Shown here: piece after piece, positions 52,655-62,084 of the stretch
Position numbering within the stretch: position 1 is the first letter of the stretch
Layout of the letters: each line of letters opens with the position of its first letter
Assembly: GCA_035507035.1 (NCBI GenBank)
Contig: DATJOJ010000011.1
Location: forward strand, 62,001 to 126,000
Length of the DNA: 64,000 nucleotides
Source of the DNA: DATJOJ01 sp035507035
GTDB lineage: Bacteria > Acidobacteriota > Terriglobia > Terriglobales > Acidobacteriaceae
Direction of reading: 5' to 3'
The notes under the pieces: generated by a model
Told to the model about the DNA's origin: nothing
The model's input: only the letters and a program-made list of their open reading frames with translations
Databases searched by the model: none
Translations under genes and position numbers: made by a program

Positions 52655-52900
52655 GGCCCGCCCCTCCGGAGCTCGCTAAAGTCACTTTCAGTTGCAGCAG
52701 ATCTTAGCTTAAGCCGCAGGCTGGGAGGCTGAATGTGATCTACGTCACATTGCGGTGTGTCATAACGAAATGCCGGTTCATGGCGTGCCGCAGGTTAAGT
52801 GCCGATCTCTGGGTTTAACCGGTCGCACAGAGGCAGAAGCGATACAATGTCGTATACCTCAGATTCTCAACGAAAGCGCAGGTGAACGCGAATTAGCGTA
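52655..52900. other. Divergent promoter region between HTH gene and UPF0182 gene
   Basis: 246 bases with the CRP-type palindrome at 52732-52751. It must hold the promoters of both flanking genes; no -10/-35 pair is asserted. Confidence 0.5.
52732..52751. promoter_or_regulatory. CRP/FNR-type operator
   Basis: A perfect palindrome with 7-bp arms AATGTGA and TCACATT separated by six bases, matching the TGTGA-N6-TCACA consensus of CRP-family regulators. It is 150 bases upstream of the UPF0182 start and about 80 bases upstream of the HTH gene start. Confidence 0.65.
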
Positions 52901-55705
52901 ATGCCCGACTCGATCGAGTGGCGGAGAGAGCCGCCACGGGCGCCACGGCGCCGTTTCTTCATTGTCCTTGCCGTAATCCTGTTCTTGGTTTTCAGCAGCC
53001 GCACCGCGATCTCGTATTACGTCGATCTTCTCTGGTTTAGTTCGCTCGGTTACGGTGAAGTTTTTCGCAAAAGCTTAAGCCTGCAGTGGGTAGTGTTCGC
53101 GTCGTTCTTTGCAGCCACATTTGCCATTCTCTACGGGTGGTTCCTCGCGTTGCGGCATGCGTATCCGCCCGATTTCGGGGGCATGATTTACATCGGGCGG
53201 CAGCCGGTAAAGTTGCCGGTAGCACGCATTCTGAGCCTGATCGCACTCATCATCTCGCTGATCATCGCGGCGGCGACGGGCGCGGGCATGATGGCGGAAT
53301 GGACGACATACGCGCTTTATTGGTACGCGCCGCAAGCGGCGGGCGGAATTTCCGATCCAATCTTTGGTAGGCCGCTGGATTTCTATTTATTCACGCTACC
53401 CGTATGGCAATTCATCACAGGTTGGCTTTTGACCTTGGCGGTGATTGCCTGCGTAGTGGCTTTTTTCTTTATCTTGATTACTGGTAGCACTCACGTGCTC
53501 TCTCAGCGCTCGCGATCCATACCCATGCCTTGGCGTGGCTTCTCGATTGCCTTCGCATTCTTGCTTCTGATTCTCGCGATGCGCGTATATCTCAGCCGCT
53601 TCGACTCGCTTTTCGAGGAGCATACGATTTTTAGCGGTGTCACCTACACCGACGCACATGTGACTCTACCCGGCCTACTCATCGTCTGCGTCGCCCTCGT
53701 TCTGGGTGCTGCGATCGCGATGATAAATGTCGTTTCCCCGCCGCGCGTGCGCTGGCTTGTAGCGGCGGTGGCTCCGGCGATCCTCGTCTATTTTGGTTTA
53801 CAGATTGTGGGTTGGTATGTCGGCAACTTTATCGTTAAGCCGAATGAGTTGGTTCGGGAACGCCCATACATCGCCAATAATATTGATCTGACACGAAAAT
53901 CCTATGGATTAGACAACATCACCCGTCGCGAATTTCCTGCTGAAACTACGGTCGAGGCTACCGATCCGTCAAATAACCAGGCGACGTTGCAGAACATTCG
54001 GCTGTGGGATTGGCGGGCCCTGCAAGACACCTTGCGACAGATTCAAGAGATCCGTACCTACTACGATTTTCCCGACATCGATATTGATCGTTATGAAATC
54101 GATGGCGTGATGCGTCAAGTGATGCTGGCTACGCGCGAGCTGAGCGTCGATAAGCTTCCAGAGAGCAGCCGCAATTGGATTAACGAGAAACTGATCTACA
54201 CCCACGGCTACGGCATCACCATGAATCCCGTGAACGGTTTTACTCCGGAAGGGCTTCCGACGCTGATTCTCAGTAATATGCCGGTTCAGAGCACAGTGCC
54301 TGGAATCAGTGTCACACGTCCGGAGATTTATTTCGGTGAAATGACCAACGACGACGTATACGTGAAAACGCGGCAACAGGAATTTAATTATCCCCAGGGT
54401 CAGACCAACAATCTCACTACGTATGAAGGCACTGGTGGCATCCCTCTCGGCGGATTTCTGCGCCGTATTCTGATTGCCTTCGACGAAGGCGATCTCGCGA
54501 AGCTGCCCTTTAGCGACGACATTGGCCCGCAGAGCCGGCTTTTGATGCGTCGCAACGTACGCGATCGAGTGACGACGCTGGCGCCGTTTCTCACATTCGA
54601 ATCCGATCCCTACATCGTCATTGGTGAGGACGGCCGACTCTCCTGGATGTTGGACGCCTTTACAACTTCCGACAACTATCCGTACTCCAGTCACTATTCA
54701 CTTGGCGGGAATTCGCTGAATTACATGCGGAACAGCGTGAAGGTGGTCATCGATGCTTACGACGGGACCACGACATTTTATGTGTTTGATCTGCAGGACC
54801 CCATCATTACCGCCTATCGACAGATTTTTCCGTCACTATTTAAAGATGCATCGGCCATGCCTGCCGCTCTGCGCAAACATGTTCGCTATCCCGAGTTATT
54901 GCTGAGATTACAGGCAGCGGCTTATGGTCTTTATCACATGACCGACCCCGAGGTTTTTTATAACCGCGAAGATTTGTGGACGGTGGCTTCCGAAGTCGGC
55001 ATGAGCGATGCCGGTGATCAGAAGACACTGTCGATGGAGCCAAACTATGTACTCATGAAACTGCCGGGGGAGACCGCCGTCGAGTTTGTCGCGATCCTGC
55101 CGTTTACGCCCGCGAATCGAAATAATCTGATCGGCTGGATAGCCGGCCGGAGCGATGGCGACCATTATGGGAGTTCGATCGCATACGACTTTCCTAAAAC
55201 CAAACTGGTGGATGGTCCTTTGCAGATCGAGGCGCGAATCGATCAGAACGCACAATTGTCTGGGCAATTGACGCTGTGGAATCAGCAAGGTTCTCACGTC
55301 CGTCGCGGAACGCTGCTAGTGATTCCTTGTGGACGCGCGCTCTTGTATGCCGAGCCTATTTATTTGCAAGCCGAACGTAGTCCGATGCCGGAGTTACGCC
55401 TCGTCGTCCTTGCCCTGCAGGACAAGCTGGCTTACGGCCCGACTTTTGAGTCGGCGATGAACGCCCTTTTCGGCGAGGAAGCGCCATCATTAACCAGCGC
55501 GGCCCGTCCCGCCCAACCCGGGGCAACAGGAACAGTATCGACCACAACCACTCAGCCCGAGGATCAAAGAGCCTTAATTTCGGCAGCTGCCCGAGACCTG
55601 GCTGACTATCAGCGGCTCACGGCCGAAGGCAAGCTCGCAGAAGCCGGACAGAAGCTGCAACAACTCAAACAAAAGTTAGATCAGTTAAACTCGCGCCAAA
55701 AGTAA
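52901..55705 (+). CDS. UPF0182 family membrane protein
   Basis: A 934-residue membrane protein of conserved but unknown function. Seven membrane segments fill about the first 300 residues (FFIVLAVILFLVFSSRTAISYY, then WVVFASFFAATFAILYGWFLAL, and so on), followed by a large soluble domain with the family's NIRLWDWRALQDTLRQIQEI, RNWINEKLIYTHGYGITMNPVN and NYVLMKLPGETAVEFVAILPFTPANR. A short helical Gln/Lys-rich tail ends the protein. It is preceded by a CRP-type operator. Confidence 0.92.
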   Translation: MPDSIEWRREPPRAPRRRFFIVLAVILFLVFSSRTAISYYVDLLWFSSLGYGEVFRKSLSLQWVVFASFFAATFAILYGWFLALRHAYPPDFGGMIYIGRQPVKLPVARILSLIALIISLIIAAATGAGMMAEWTTYALYWYAPQAAGGISDPIFGRPLDFYLFTLPVWQFITGWLLTLAVIACVVAFFFILITGSTHVLSQRSRSIPMPWRGFSIAFAFLLLILAMRVYLSRFDSLFEEHTIFSGVTYTDAHVTLPGLLIVCVALVLGAAIAMINVVSPPRVRWLVAAVAPAILVYFGLQIVGWYVGNFIVKPNELVRERPYIANNIDLTRKSYGLDNITRREFPAETTVEATDPSNNQATLQNIRLWDWRALQDTLRQIQEIRTYYDFPDIDIDRYEIDGVMRQVMLATRELSVDKLPESSRNWINEKLIYTHGYGITMNPVNGFTPEGLPTLILSNMPVQSTVPGISVTRPEIYFGEMTNDDVYVKTRQQEFNYPQGQTNNLTTYEGTGGIPLGGFLRRILIAFDEGDLAKLPFSDDIGPQSRLLMRRNVRDRVTTLAPFLTFESDPYIVIGEDGRLSWMLDAFTTSDNYPYSSHYSLGGNSLNYMRNSVKVVIDAYDGTTTFYVFDLQDPIITAYRQIFPSLFKDASAMPAALRKHVRYPELLLRLQAAAYGLYHMTDPEVFYNREDLWTVASEVGMSDAGDQKTLSMEPNYVLMKLPGETAVEFVAILPFTPANRNNLIGWIAGRSDGDHYGSSIAYDFPKTKLVDGPLQIEARIDQNAQLSGQLTLWNQQGSHVRRGTLLVIPCGRALLYAEPIYLQAERSPMPELRLVVLALQDKLAYGPTFESAMNALFGEEAPSLTSAARPAQPGATGTVSTTTTQPEDQRALISAAARDLADYQRLTAEGKLAEAGQKLQQLKQKLDQLNSRQK

Positions 55706-55745
55706 GCTGCTCGGACACCCCACTTGCATGAAGTATCACCCTAAC

Positions 55746-55776
55746 AAAAAACGGTGGCCTCATTACGAGACCACCG
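55746..55776 (-). terminator. Rho-independent terminator of the TonB receptor gene
   Basis: Stem CGGTGG/CCACCG, extended by CTC/GAG with single mismatched bases, followed on the minus strand by TTTTTTG. It lies 18 bases after the receptor stop. Confidence 0.9.
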
Positions 55777-55793
55777 CTGGAAGATCCTCTGCA

Positions 55794-58700
55794 CTAGAAG
55801 ATCAGCTTTGCCTGCATCTGGATCAGCCTGCCGGTCACGCCCGCGCCCTGATAAGCGCCGTACGGGGTGGTGGGCTGAGCCGCCGTAGCGAACAGCTGTC
55901 CGAACGCAGGATTCGACACGTTGGCGAAGGGTTGGAAGAAGTTGGGATGGTTGAGCACGTTGTACATGTTCGCGCCTAACTGCAACTTCACCCGTTCCGT
56001 TACCAGGAAGTTCTTCATCAGCGTGAAATCGGTGTCGAAGTATTGCGGCGCGCGGAAGTAATTGCGCGCCACGTTGTTGAAGACACTCTGCCCGCCCGGT
56101 CCAAAAGGCGCGAACTGAGATGCCGTCAAGCAGTGATTGGGAGAAACCGCATAGTTCGATCCGGGATTGTCGCACCCCGCACCAATCGATCCTCCGAGGA
56201 ACTCGGCGATTGGTCCCCCGAAGGTCCCCAGGTTGAGGATCTGCGGTTCGCTGGTGGTCACGGTGTAAGGAACTCCGCTATGCGCGAAGAAGGTGCCCGC
56301 AACTCCCCACCCGCCCAGCGCTAACTCCGTCAACCGGTTCTGGAAACGATGCGGCATATTCCAAACATAGTTGGCGGTGAAGTTATGGCGTGCGTCCGAG
56401 TCTGCCGGACCGTACGTGCCCCTATCAAAAGTGAAGGGATTCACCTGGCGCAAAATGCTGGTGATCTCGCTATACGGCGTGCCCGGGTTCGTACTGGTCA
56501 GGTCATCCAAGGAGTGCGAGAAGGTGTAGTTCGCACTCATTTGGAAGCCATAAGACATTCTGCGTGTGAAGCTCGCCGTTATTCCGTCATAGTTGGAGCG
56601 ACCGATGCTTGACAGTTCATTGATGGTGCTGAACCGCGGATCCGGCGCGGTCCCGATCGGCAAGCCACCGAATGCCGGCGAACCGGGAGCAAGGTATGCG
56701 TTCAAGCCTGGGTTTTGAATGAGCGTGTCATATCCATGCGTGCCTACATAGTTCAAATTCAGCGACATTTTGCTGCCGAAGGCCTGCTGGATTTCGAAGT
56801 TCCATTCCAGATATTTCGGGTTGTTGATCTGATTTGCGATCGAGAAATAGCCTGGTGGTTGGAAAGCCGGATTCGCCGCGCTTATGGACGCTAACGTTCC
56901 ACCGGAAGCAAACGCGCTCAAGAAGGACGCATTGTTTGCCGCGGCTGTATTGACTACGCTTCCCGGAGCTCCCGGCGCCAATGTTGCAGGACCGGTAAGT
57001 CCTGGGAACACCAGGAAAGTGTTTGTGGTCGGAGAGTTCTCAAACATGTTATCCAGCAGTATCCCCTGATAAAGATCCGAGAACACGCCAATGCCACCGC
57101 GGAACACCGTGTTGCTGAGTCCTTTCGGGCTGTAGGTGAAACCGAGGCGCGGCTGGAGCGCGACTTTCTCAATGTTTGGAAAAGCGCTGTGCTGATTGGC
57201 AAGGATCGACTGATTGTAGGGGATATCAGGGTTGTGGCTGATCTGCGAGAACGGATTGTCGAGGCGAGCGAAACAGTTCGACTGGCAAACCGCGTTCGAG
57301 TTGCGATCTCCACGTAATGCCAGAGTCAGTTTCAGGTTCGAGTTTACCCTCCACTCATCCTGAAAATACAGACCCATGCTGTAGAACGCCAACGGCGCAT
57401 CGGGAGCGGACGTGAAGACCTGCAAGTAACTGTCGCCGGCGTTCGGGCTCAAGCTGCATCCCAGCGCCGCGGAGACGCAGGGTACGCCGTTGACGAAATC
57501 AGCCAAGCTCGTGAAATTCATCACCCCACCAGTTGCACTTTGTGCATCACGATCGGAGATGTCATCGCGCCGGAAGTTGATGCCCATCTTGAAGGTATGC
57601 GCGCCCTTGGTGATGGAGAGATCGTCTGTAATCTGCGCCATGGTCGAATTGCGACCTTGGGGAAAGAAATAGTCTGGAGCGTTAGGAGAAGTTCCTCCAA
57701 GTGTCGACAAAAGGTTGTCTCCGGTAAACAGGATCGAGCTCATGCCCAGGGTTGAAATAACGGCGGCCTGGCCACTATCGGGGAGAAACACCGCGCTGTA
57801 CCACAGCCCCGAAATAATGAAGTTGTTGACCATAGTGGGCGAAACCACGTGGGTCTCGTTGATTTGGCCTTCATATTCCGGCTGAATGCTCTGCGTACTG
57901 AAAATCTGAGGGTCAATTAGGTCAGTCGAGGTCGGCTGCGAGCCGTGATCAACCTTGAATCGGCCATAGATTTTGTCTGCACTGGAGATGTTGTAATCGA
58001 TGCGCGTGGTGAGCAGCCACTCTTTATTGTGGTTTACGCCGGACGTGTCGGTAGAAAATAAGCACGGCTGTTGTCCCGCTGCCCCGCCAAAAGGCGATCC
58101 GCCGACCAGGCTAGCTGCTCCGGCATAATCCCCGCAACCGCCAGCTCCCGTCGAGTCGAATGCAGCGATGTTGTTTGGCGCTGCCGCGCCAGCCGCATAA
58201 CTCGGCGCACCCTGGTAGAGGTTCATCAATTGCGTGTAATACGCCAACTGGGCCGGTTGAGTAGCAGCGATGTTTGCCTTAATTTGATCAACGAAATTCG
58301 TAGTCGGCAAGAATATCCGCTGCACGGTTGGCAAGGAGTAGCGCAAGCCTTCCTGATCCGCATAGAAGAACAGCTTGTCCTTGATAATTGGTCCGCCAAA
58401 CGAAGCGGCCCACTGATTGGCGACAGCGAAGGGTGCCACGTTAGGTTGATCGGAAGCGACCTGGCCGGACTTCAGAAACCATTCATTGGCGTTGAAGCCA
58501 CTGCTGTCGAACCAGTAATTGGCATTGCCATGGAAGGCATTGCTGCCGGATTTGGTCGCATAGTCCACTTGCACGCCGGCTTGGCGGCCATACTGCGCTG
58601 TGTAACCGTTGCTGACAACGGCGACTTCCTGCACTTCATTCTGGCCGAGCAACAGGTTCGAAGAACCGGAGTTGTTGAGGTTCAAGAAGGGATCGTTTTC

Positions 58701-59291
58701 GTCGTTGCCGTTCAAGGTGAACAAGTTCGATGTTGCCGGCAATCCGAAGGCGCTGAAGTTGCCAAACCCGAAACCGGCCTGGGTGTTCATCAGGACGCCA
58801 GGCGCAGTCTGCGCATAGCTGGTGATGTCACCGCCAGGGTTCGGAAGGTTCTCAATCTGGGTCGGTGTGAAGGTGGTTGAGATATTGGCGTCTTCGGTCT
58901 GGAGCAGAGGCGCCGTTCCCGTCACTTCGACGGTTTCGGAAGCATTGCCCACGGACAGTTTGATATTCGCTGTCGTAATCTGACCAAGCAGCACGTCTAC
59001 TTTTTGACTGACACCCTTGAAGCCACTCTGCGCAATCGTCACGCTGTAAGAACCCGGCTTCAAGAGTGGGAAGTTAAACAAACCAGTTGTGCTGGTTGTC
59101 GTGCTTTGTGCTTCACCGGTGCTATTGCTTTTGAGGTTAATCGTGGCGTTTGGCACAACCGCGCCGCTCGGGTCGGTCACTGTGCCCGAGATGCCGCCTG
59201 TCACCACATTTTGTGCGACGGTGTTCGGTGTCAGAAATATCACAGTGGCCCCGATCATCGCGAGAACGACGAGTAAATTTCGAATCCGCAT
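55794..59291 (-). CDS. TonB-dependent receptor, Oar-like, with carboxypeptidase-regulatory domain
   Basis: An outer-membrane importer of 1165 residues. The start ATG 59291 follows a perfect AAGGAGG site. A signal peptide (LLVVLAMIGATVIFLTPNTVAQ) precedes a CarboxypepD_reg-like domain (GGISGTVTDPSGAVVPNATINL, about residues 30-110). A plug region follows (NISTTFTPTQIENLPNPGGDI) and then a long barrel with YVWNMPHRFQN-type strands, ending ...LIQMQAKLIF. The substrate is unknown, though acidobacterial members often go with polysaccharide use. A terminator follows the gene. Confidence 0.93.
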   Translation of the reverse strand: MRIRNLLVVLAMIGATVIFLTPNTVAQNVVTGGISGTVTDPSGAVVPNATINLKSNSTGEAQSTTTSTTGLFNFPLLKPGSYSVTIAQSGFKGVSQKVDVLLGQITTANIKLSVGNASETVEVTGTAPLLQTEDANISTTFTPTQIENLPNPGGDITSYAQTAPGVLMNTQAGFGFGNFSAFGLPATSNLFTLNGNDENDPFLNLNNSGSSNLLLGQNEVQEVAVVSNGYTAQYGRQAGVQVDYATKSGSNAFHGNANYWFDSSGFNANEWFLKSGQVASDQPNVAPFAVANQWAASFGGPIIKDKLFFYADQEGLRYSLPTVQRIFLPTTNFVDQIKANIAATQPAQLAYYTQLMNLYQGAPSYAAGAAAPNNIAAFDSTGAGGCGDYAGAASLVGGSPFGGAAGQQPCLFSTDTSGVNHNKEWLLTTRIDYNISSADKIYGRFKVDHGSQPTSTDLIDPQIFSTQSIQPEYEGQINETHVVSPTMVNNFIISGLWYSAVFLPDSGQAAVISTLGMSSILFTGDNLLSTLGGTSPNAPDYFFPQGRNSTMAQITDDLSITKGAHTFKMGINFRRDDISDRDAQSATGGVMNFTSLADFVNGVPCVSAALGCSLSPNAGDSYLQVFTSAPDAPLAFYSMGLYFQDEWRVNSNLKLTLALRGDRNSNAVCQSNCFARLDNPFSQISHNPDIPYNQSILANQHSAFPNIEKVALQPRLGFTYSPKGLSNTVFRGGIGVFSDLYQGILLDNMFENSPTTNTFLVFPGLTGPATLAPGAPGSVVNTAAANNASFLSAFASGGTLASISAANPAFQPPGYFSIANQINNPKYLEWNFEIQQAFGSKMSLNLNYVGTHGYDTLIQNPGLNAYLAPGSPAFGGLPIGTAPDPRFSTINELSSIGRSNYDGITASFTRRMSYGFQMSANYTFSHSLDDLTSTNPGTPYSEITSILRQVNPFTFDRGTYGPADSDARHNFTANYVWNMPHRFQNRLTELALGGWGVAGTFFAHSGVPYTVTTSEPQILNLGTFGGPIAEFLGGSIGAGCDNPGSNYAVSPNHCLTASQFAPFGPGGQSVFNNVARNYFRAPQYFDTDFTLMKNFLVTERVKLQLGANMYNVLNHPNFFQPFANVSNPAFGQLFATAAQPTTPYGAYQGAGVTGRLIQMQAKLIF

Positions 59292-59611
59292 TCGTGCCTC
59301 CTTGAAAATAGGGACGGAGCGAGCCGTGGAGCCCAATTTCCATCCATGCAAGAAAAGGCAGCTTCACTACCAGGGCAGAGGGATAAGGCGATTTCGGTGC
59401 GAACACACAAAAGCTCGGTTTGAAAACACGGGCATCAAGTCTGATTCGCGAACTGTTACATCCGTTCCAACACGAATCAACAAAGGTTTGTTTTCTGTGA
59501 GTTATATTTTTGCGGAGAGAATTTTGTTTCGACCCTATGGCATTTCGTATCAGCGGACTGTTGGTTTGTCCCAGTCATTCACGTCTACTTATTCTGCGGG
59601 AACAGAGACAA
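59292..59611. other. Intergenic region upstream of the TonB receptor
   Basis: 320 bases holding the minus-strand ribosome site of the receptor and probably its promoter. A TTGATT box (minus, 59475-59480) with a weak TAACAG sixteen bases on is a candidate promoter only. No small gene is supported. Confidence 0.35.
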
Positions 59612-60403
59612 TTAAACCGCGTCAATGATTTGCCGAAGATTCTCGCGGTGACTGCGGCTGCAAGGCAATTCTTTCCCGTTCTCAAGTACGACGACGTACT
59701 CACAACTGTTGCAAGGCTGAAGTTCTTTGATCTTCTCGATATTTACGATCGCCGATCGGTGAATGCGTACAAATCGCTTGCGATTCAGGCGGGTCGAAAC
59801 CACACTGATATTCTCGCGAAAGACGTGCGATTCTCTCGCCATGTGAAAGCGAACATAATTTCCAGCAGCTTCAATCCAATCGACGTCATGCAGGTTGAGA
59901 AATATGATTTTTCCACCCGATTTGATGGCCAGACGATGGCTTTCTAGAGGCTCCAACGCCGGGTTTACGCCTTCAGAAAAAAGACTTGCCATGTGCCGCG
60001 CAAGCGAGCGGGCGCGCTCTTTCTCAAGCTCGTTGCGCACTTTCGCGAGAGTGCGCCGTAGACGGGCCTCGTCAAAAGGTTTCACAACGTAATCCAGTGC
60101 ATTGGTTTCAAACGCGCGCAGAGCAAATTGATCGTGGTTGGCCGTGAGTACTGCCACCGGCGCCGGATCGAGGTCGATGGCTTTCAAAACTTCGAAACCG
60201 TCGAGATCGGGCATTTGAACATTTAAGAGTAGTAGGTCGGGTTTGACATTGCGCACCGCCGCGATGGTCTCACGTCCGTCCGCACATTCCATGGCAATGT
60301 CGAAACTTCCAATGCGCTCGAGAAGCAAGCACAATCTGTTGCGCGCTGTTTCTTCGTCGTCAGCGATGACGGTCCGAACGACAGGGCTTGTGGGATCAAA
60401 CAT
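59612..60403 (-). CDS. LytTR-family response regulator with receiver lacking the phospho-acceptor Asp
   Basis: A 263-residue regulator starting MFDPTSPVVRTVIADDEETAR; the frame extends 34 codons further upstream without support. The receiver has the acidic pair DDE, the Thr in VAVLTAN and the Lys in VVKPFD, but the beta-3 position is LLLLNVQMPDLDG, with Asn (codon AAT) where Asp is normal. The C-terminal LytTR DNA-binding domain is intact (NYVRFHMARE, RKRFVRIHRSAIVN, SRSHRENLRQ). No histidine kinase gene is adjacent. It is upstream of the TonB receptor on the same strand. Confidence 0.9.
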   Translation of the reverse strand: MFDPTSPVVRTVIADDEETARNRLCLLLERIGSFDIAMECADGRETIAAVRNVKPDLLLLNVQMPDLDGFEVLKAIDLDPAPVAVLTANHDQFALRAFETNALDYVVKPFDEARLRRTLAKVRNELEKERARSLARHMASLFSEGVNPALEPLESHRLAIKSGGKIIFLNLHDVDWIEAAGNYVRFHMARESHVFRENISVVSTRLNRKRFVRIHRSAIVNIEKIKELQPCNSCEYVVVLENGKELPCSRSHRENLRQIIDAV

Positions 60404-60568
60404 CGGATTCTCGATTCGTGCGGGCCGCTCGCACGGAGTTGACGTTGTACGAGCAAGAATGTCACCAGGGCTAAAGCTGTTCCGTGGCTGACAGCATGGA
60501 GACAAGAGTTGTCTCGGCGATATGTCTTTGTGGAGAATTCAGCAGGTTACGCGTTCGTGCGATGCCGG

Positions 60569-61291
60569 CTATTGCATCGGCATTCCCGGCGCGAGCACAC
60601 CTTTGCCTGTGATCCAGGGATGAATTTCCGGCTTAAGAAGTCCAGCTTTGACGGTTGGATCCTGCCCTAAGATTTTATCCGCTTGCTGCTCGCCGACGCG
60701 GAAGATTGCGGCTCCTCGTAAGGAGTTGGCATCGTCGAATGGAAAATCTCCAGCAACCGCGACGCTGCCGTCGTCTGTCATTTTTTTAAGGAACGCGGAA
60801 TGACCGTTCATCAGTGTCATGAAGGTCGGCGATCCGGGATTCCATCTGTCGACACTTTTCAGCAAAACGAATGTGTATTTGTCCATTCCTTCCGGGTTGG
60901 CGGGTTGATGAATGGCAGCTGTCTCGATGAGCCATGGGCCGCGTATTTCTGCCGCTAAGCGTCCAGCTTTAATCGCCGGGTCGCTGTTGGCCCATTCTTG
61001 GGCTTGAGCTATTGCGTCCGCTCTCAGCACAAAAATGCCGCGCAGAGAGGTGTCATCGATGAAGGGCCCAGCAATTACCAATTTATGCTCAGCGTACATT
61101 TTCCTGATATTTTCCATGTGCTCTTCCTGCAAGCGATCGGCATTCTCTTTGCTCAATTGTGGAGAAGAAGAAGGTCGGCGTAGAAGCACCAGGAAGTATT
61201 TGCCGGTACTACGGTCCGATTGCGCCAATGCGGTACCGCCGTATGCGACGATCAGCAATAACATTGTCTGACGTCCAAACCATCGCCTCAT
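60569..61291 (-). CDS. Exported protein with two YCII-related domains
   Basis: 240 residues; a signal region (MLLLIVAYGGTALAQ) precedes two similar YCII-type domains. The first (about 32-120) has KYFLVLLRRP, HMENIRKMYAEHKLVIAGPF and RGIFVLRADAIAQAQEWANSDPAIKAG. The second (about 135-230) has KYTFVLLKSV, GHSAFLKKMTDDGSVAVAGDF and KILGQDPTVKAG. YCII proteins resemble muconolactone isomerases and usually are small cytosolic proteins, so a secreted tandem is uncommon. The substrate is unknown. Confidence 0.8.
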   Translation of the reverse strand: MRRWFGRQTMLLLIVAYGGTALAQSDRSTGKYFLVLLRRPSSSPQLSKENADRLQEEHMENIRKMYAEHKLVIAGPFIDDTSLRGIFVLRADAIAQAQEWANSDPAIKAGRLAAEIRGPWLIETAAIHQPANPEGMDKYTFVLLKSVDRWNPGSPTFMTLMNGHSAFLKKMTDDGSVAVAGDFPFDDANSLRGAAIFRVGEQQADKILGQDPTVKAGLLKPEIHPWITGKGVLAPGMPMQ

Positions 61292-61347
61292 CTCAGCACC
61301 TCGCCATTTCTTCTGTAGAGTCGCTCCAGACCGAAAAGTTAGCAGGA

Positions 61348-62010
61348 CTAGTGCTTCTTGGGTTTCAAACTGATCGCCACCTTGATCACTGCTCCATCTA
61401 CAGGATCAATCTCAAAGACAGCGTCGCTCGTGTAGTCCGCATTCTTAATTCGGTATTTGAAGACGCTGTACCACTGAAAAATGTTGGTGTCGAAGGGAGT
61501 GCCGTATTTGTCCTGCACGTCCGCCGCCTTGTAGCTGCGGTCGCTGAGGGCTAGCATTAAATAGGCTTGCGGTCTTTTTTCACTCTCGACCGCCGCAATC
61601 TCCGAGAAGGGAAAAGGCTGCCGGGTCAGCTTGTGGTCAACCACAGCATTCTTATTTCGATGGACAATCTCCTCCTGCACGATTTCGGCAATCCTTTTAC
61701 TGATTTCACCGTTATCGTCCTCTGCCGGGCAACGACCTCGAGCCGGTTGGCACTCGGCCTGAATCTCACTGGCGACGTAGGTGCGAAGAACCTTAAAATT
61801 CTCCAGCACCATTGTGATCCCTTGTTGTCCCGGCATACTGCACGCTGTAAAGAGATAAGGAACAATTTCTCGCCAATCAAAGTCGTCCGCCGAGAGCGCA
61901 GTCACTTTGGCATCCCCAGCATGCACCTTATCTGTGCAGAATGACGATGGAATCGCGCCGCATAAGAAAAATGACACAATAAGAAATCGAGCTGCGCGCT
62001 GGATGGACAT
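61348..62010 (-). CDS. Exported hypothetical protein
   Basis: A 220-residue protein with an N-terminal signal (RFLIVSFFLCGAIPSSFC), then mostly polar sequence with three further Cys residues (FTACSMPG, QAECQPARGRC) that could form disulfides, and a beta-rich end (YGTPFDTNIFQWYSVFKYRI, FEIDPVDGAVIKVAISL). No family is recognised. It sits between the YCII protein and the TldD-like gene on the same strand. Confidence 0.65.
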   Translation of the reverse strand: MSIQRAARFLIVSFFLCGAIPSSFCTDKVHAGDAKVTALSADDFDWREIVPYLFTACSMPGQQGITMVLENFKVLRTYVASEIQAECQPARGRCPAEDDNGEISKRIAEIVQEEIVHRNKNAVVDHKLTRQPFPFSEIAAVESEKRPQAYLMLALSDRSYKAADVQDKYGTPFDTNIFQWYSVFKYRIKNADYTSDAVFEIDPVDGAVIKVAISLKPKKH

Positions 62011-62084
62011 AAAAGGCTCAGATCATAACGGATGTCAACAAAAACGACAAGATGATTTACATGGGGTCTGCCTTCTTCATTTCT

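Noticed and set aside
58071..58880. Plus-strand ORF of 269 codons
   Set aside because: Antisense to the TonB receptor; no ribosome site or family.
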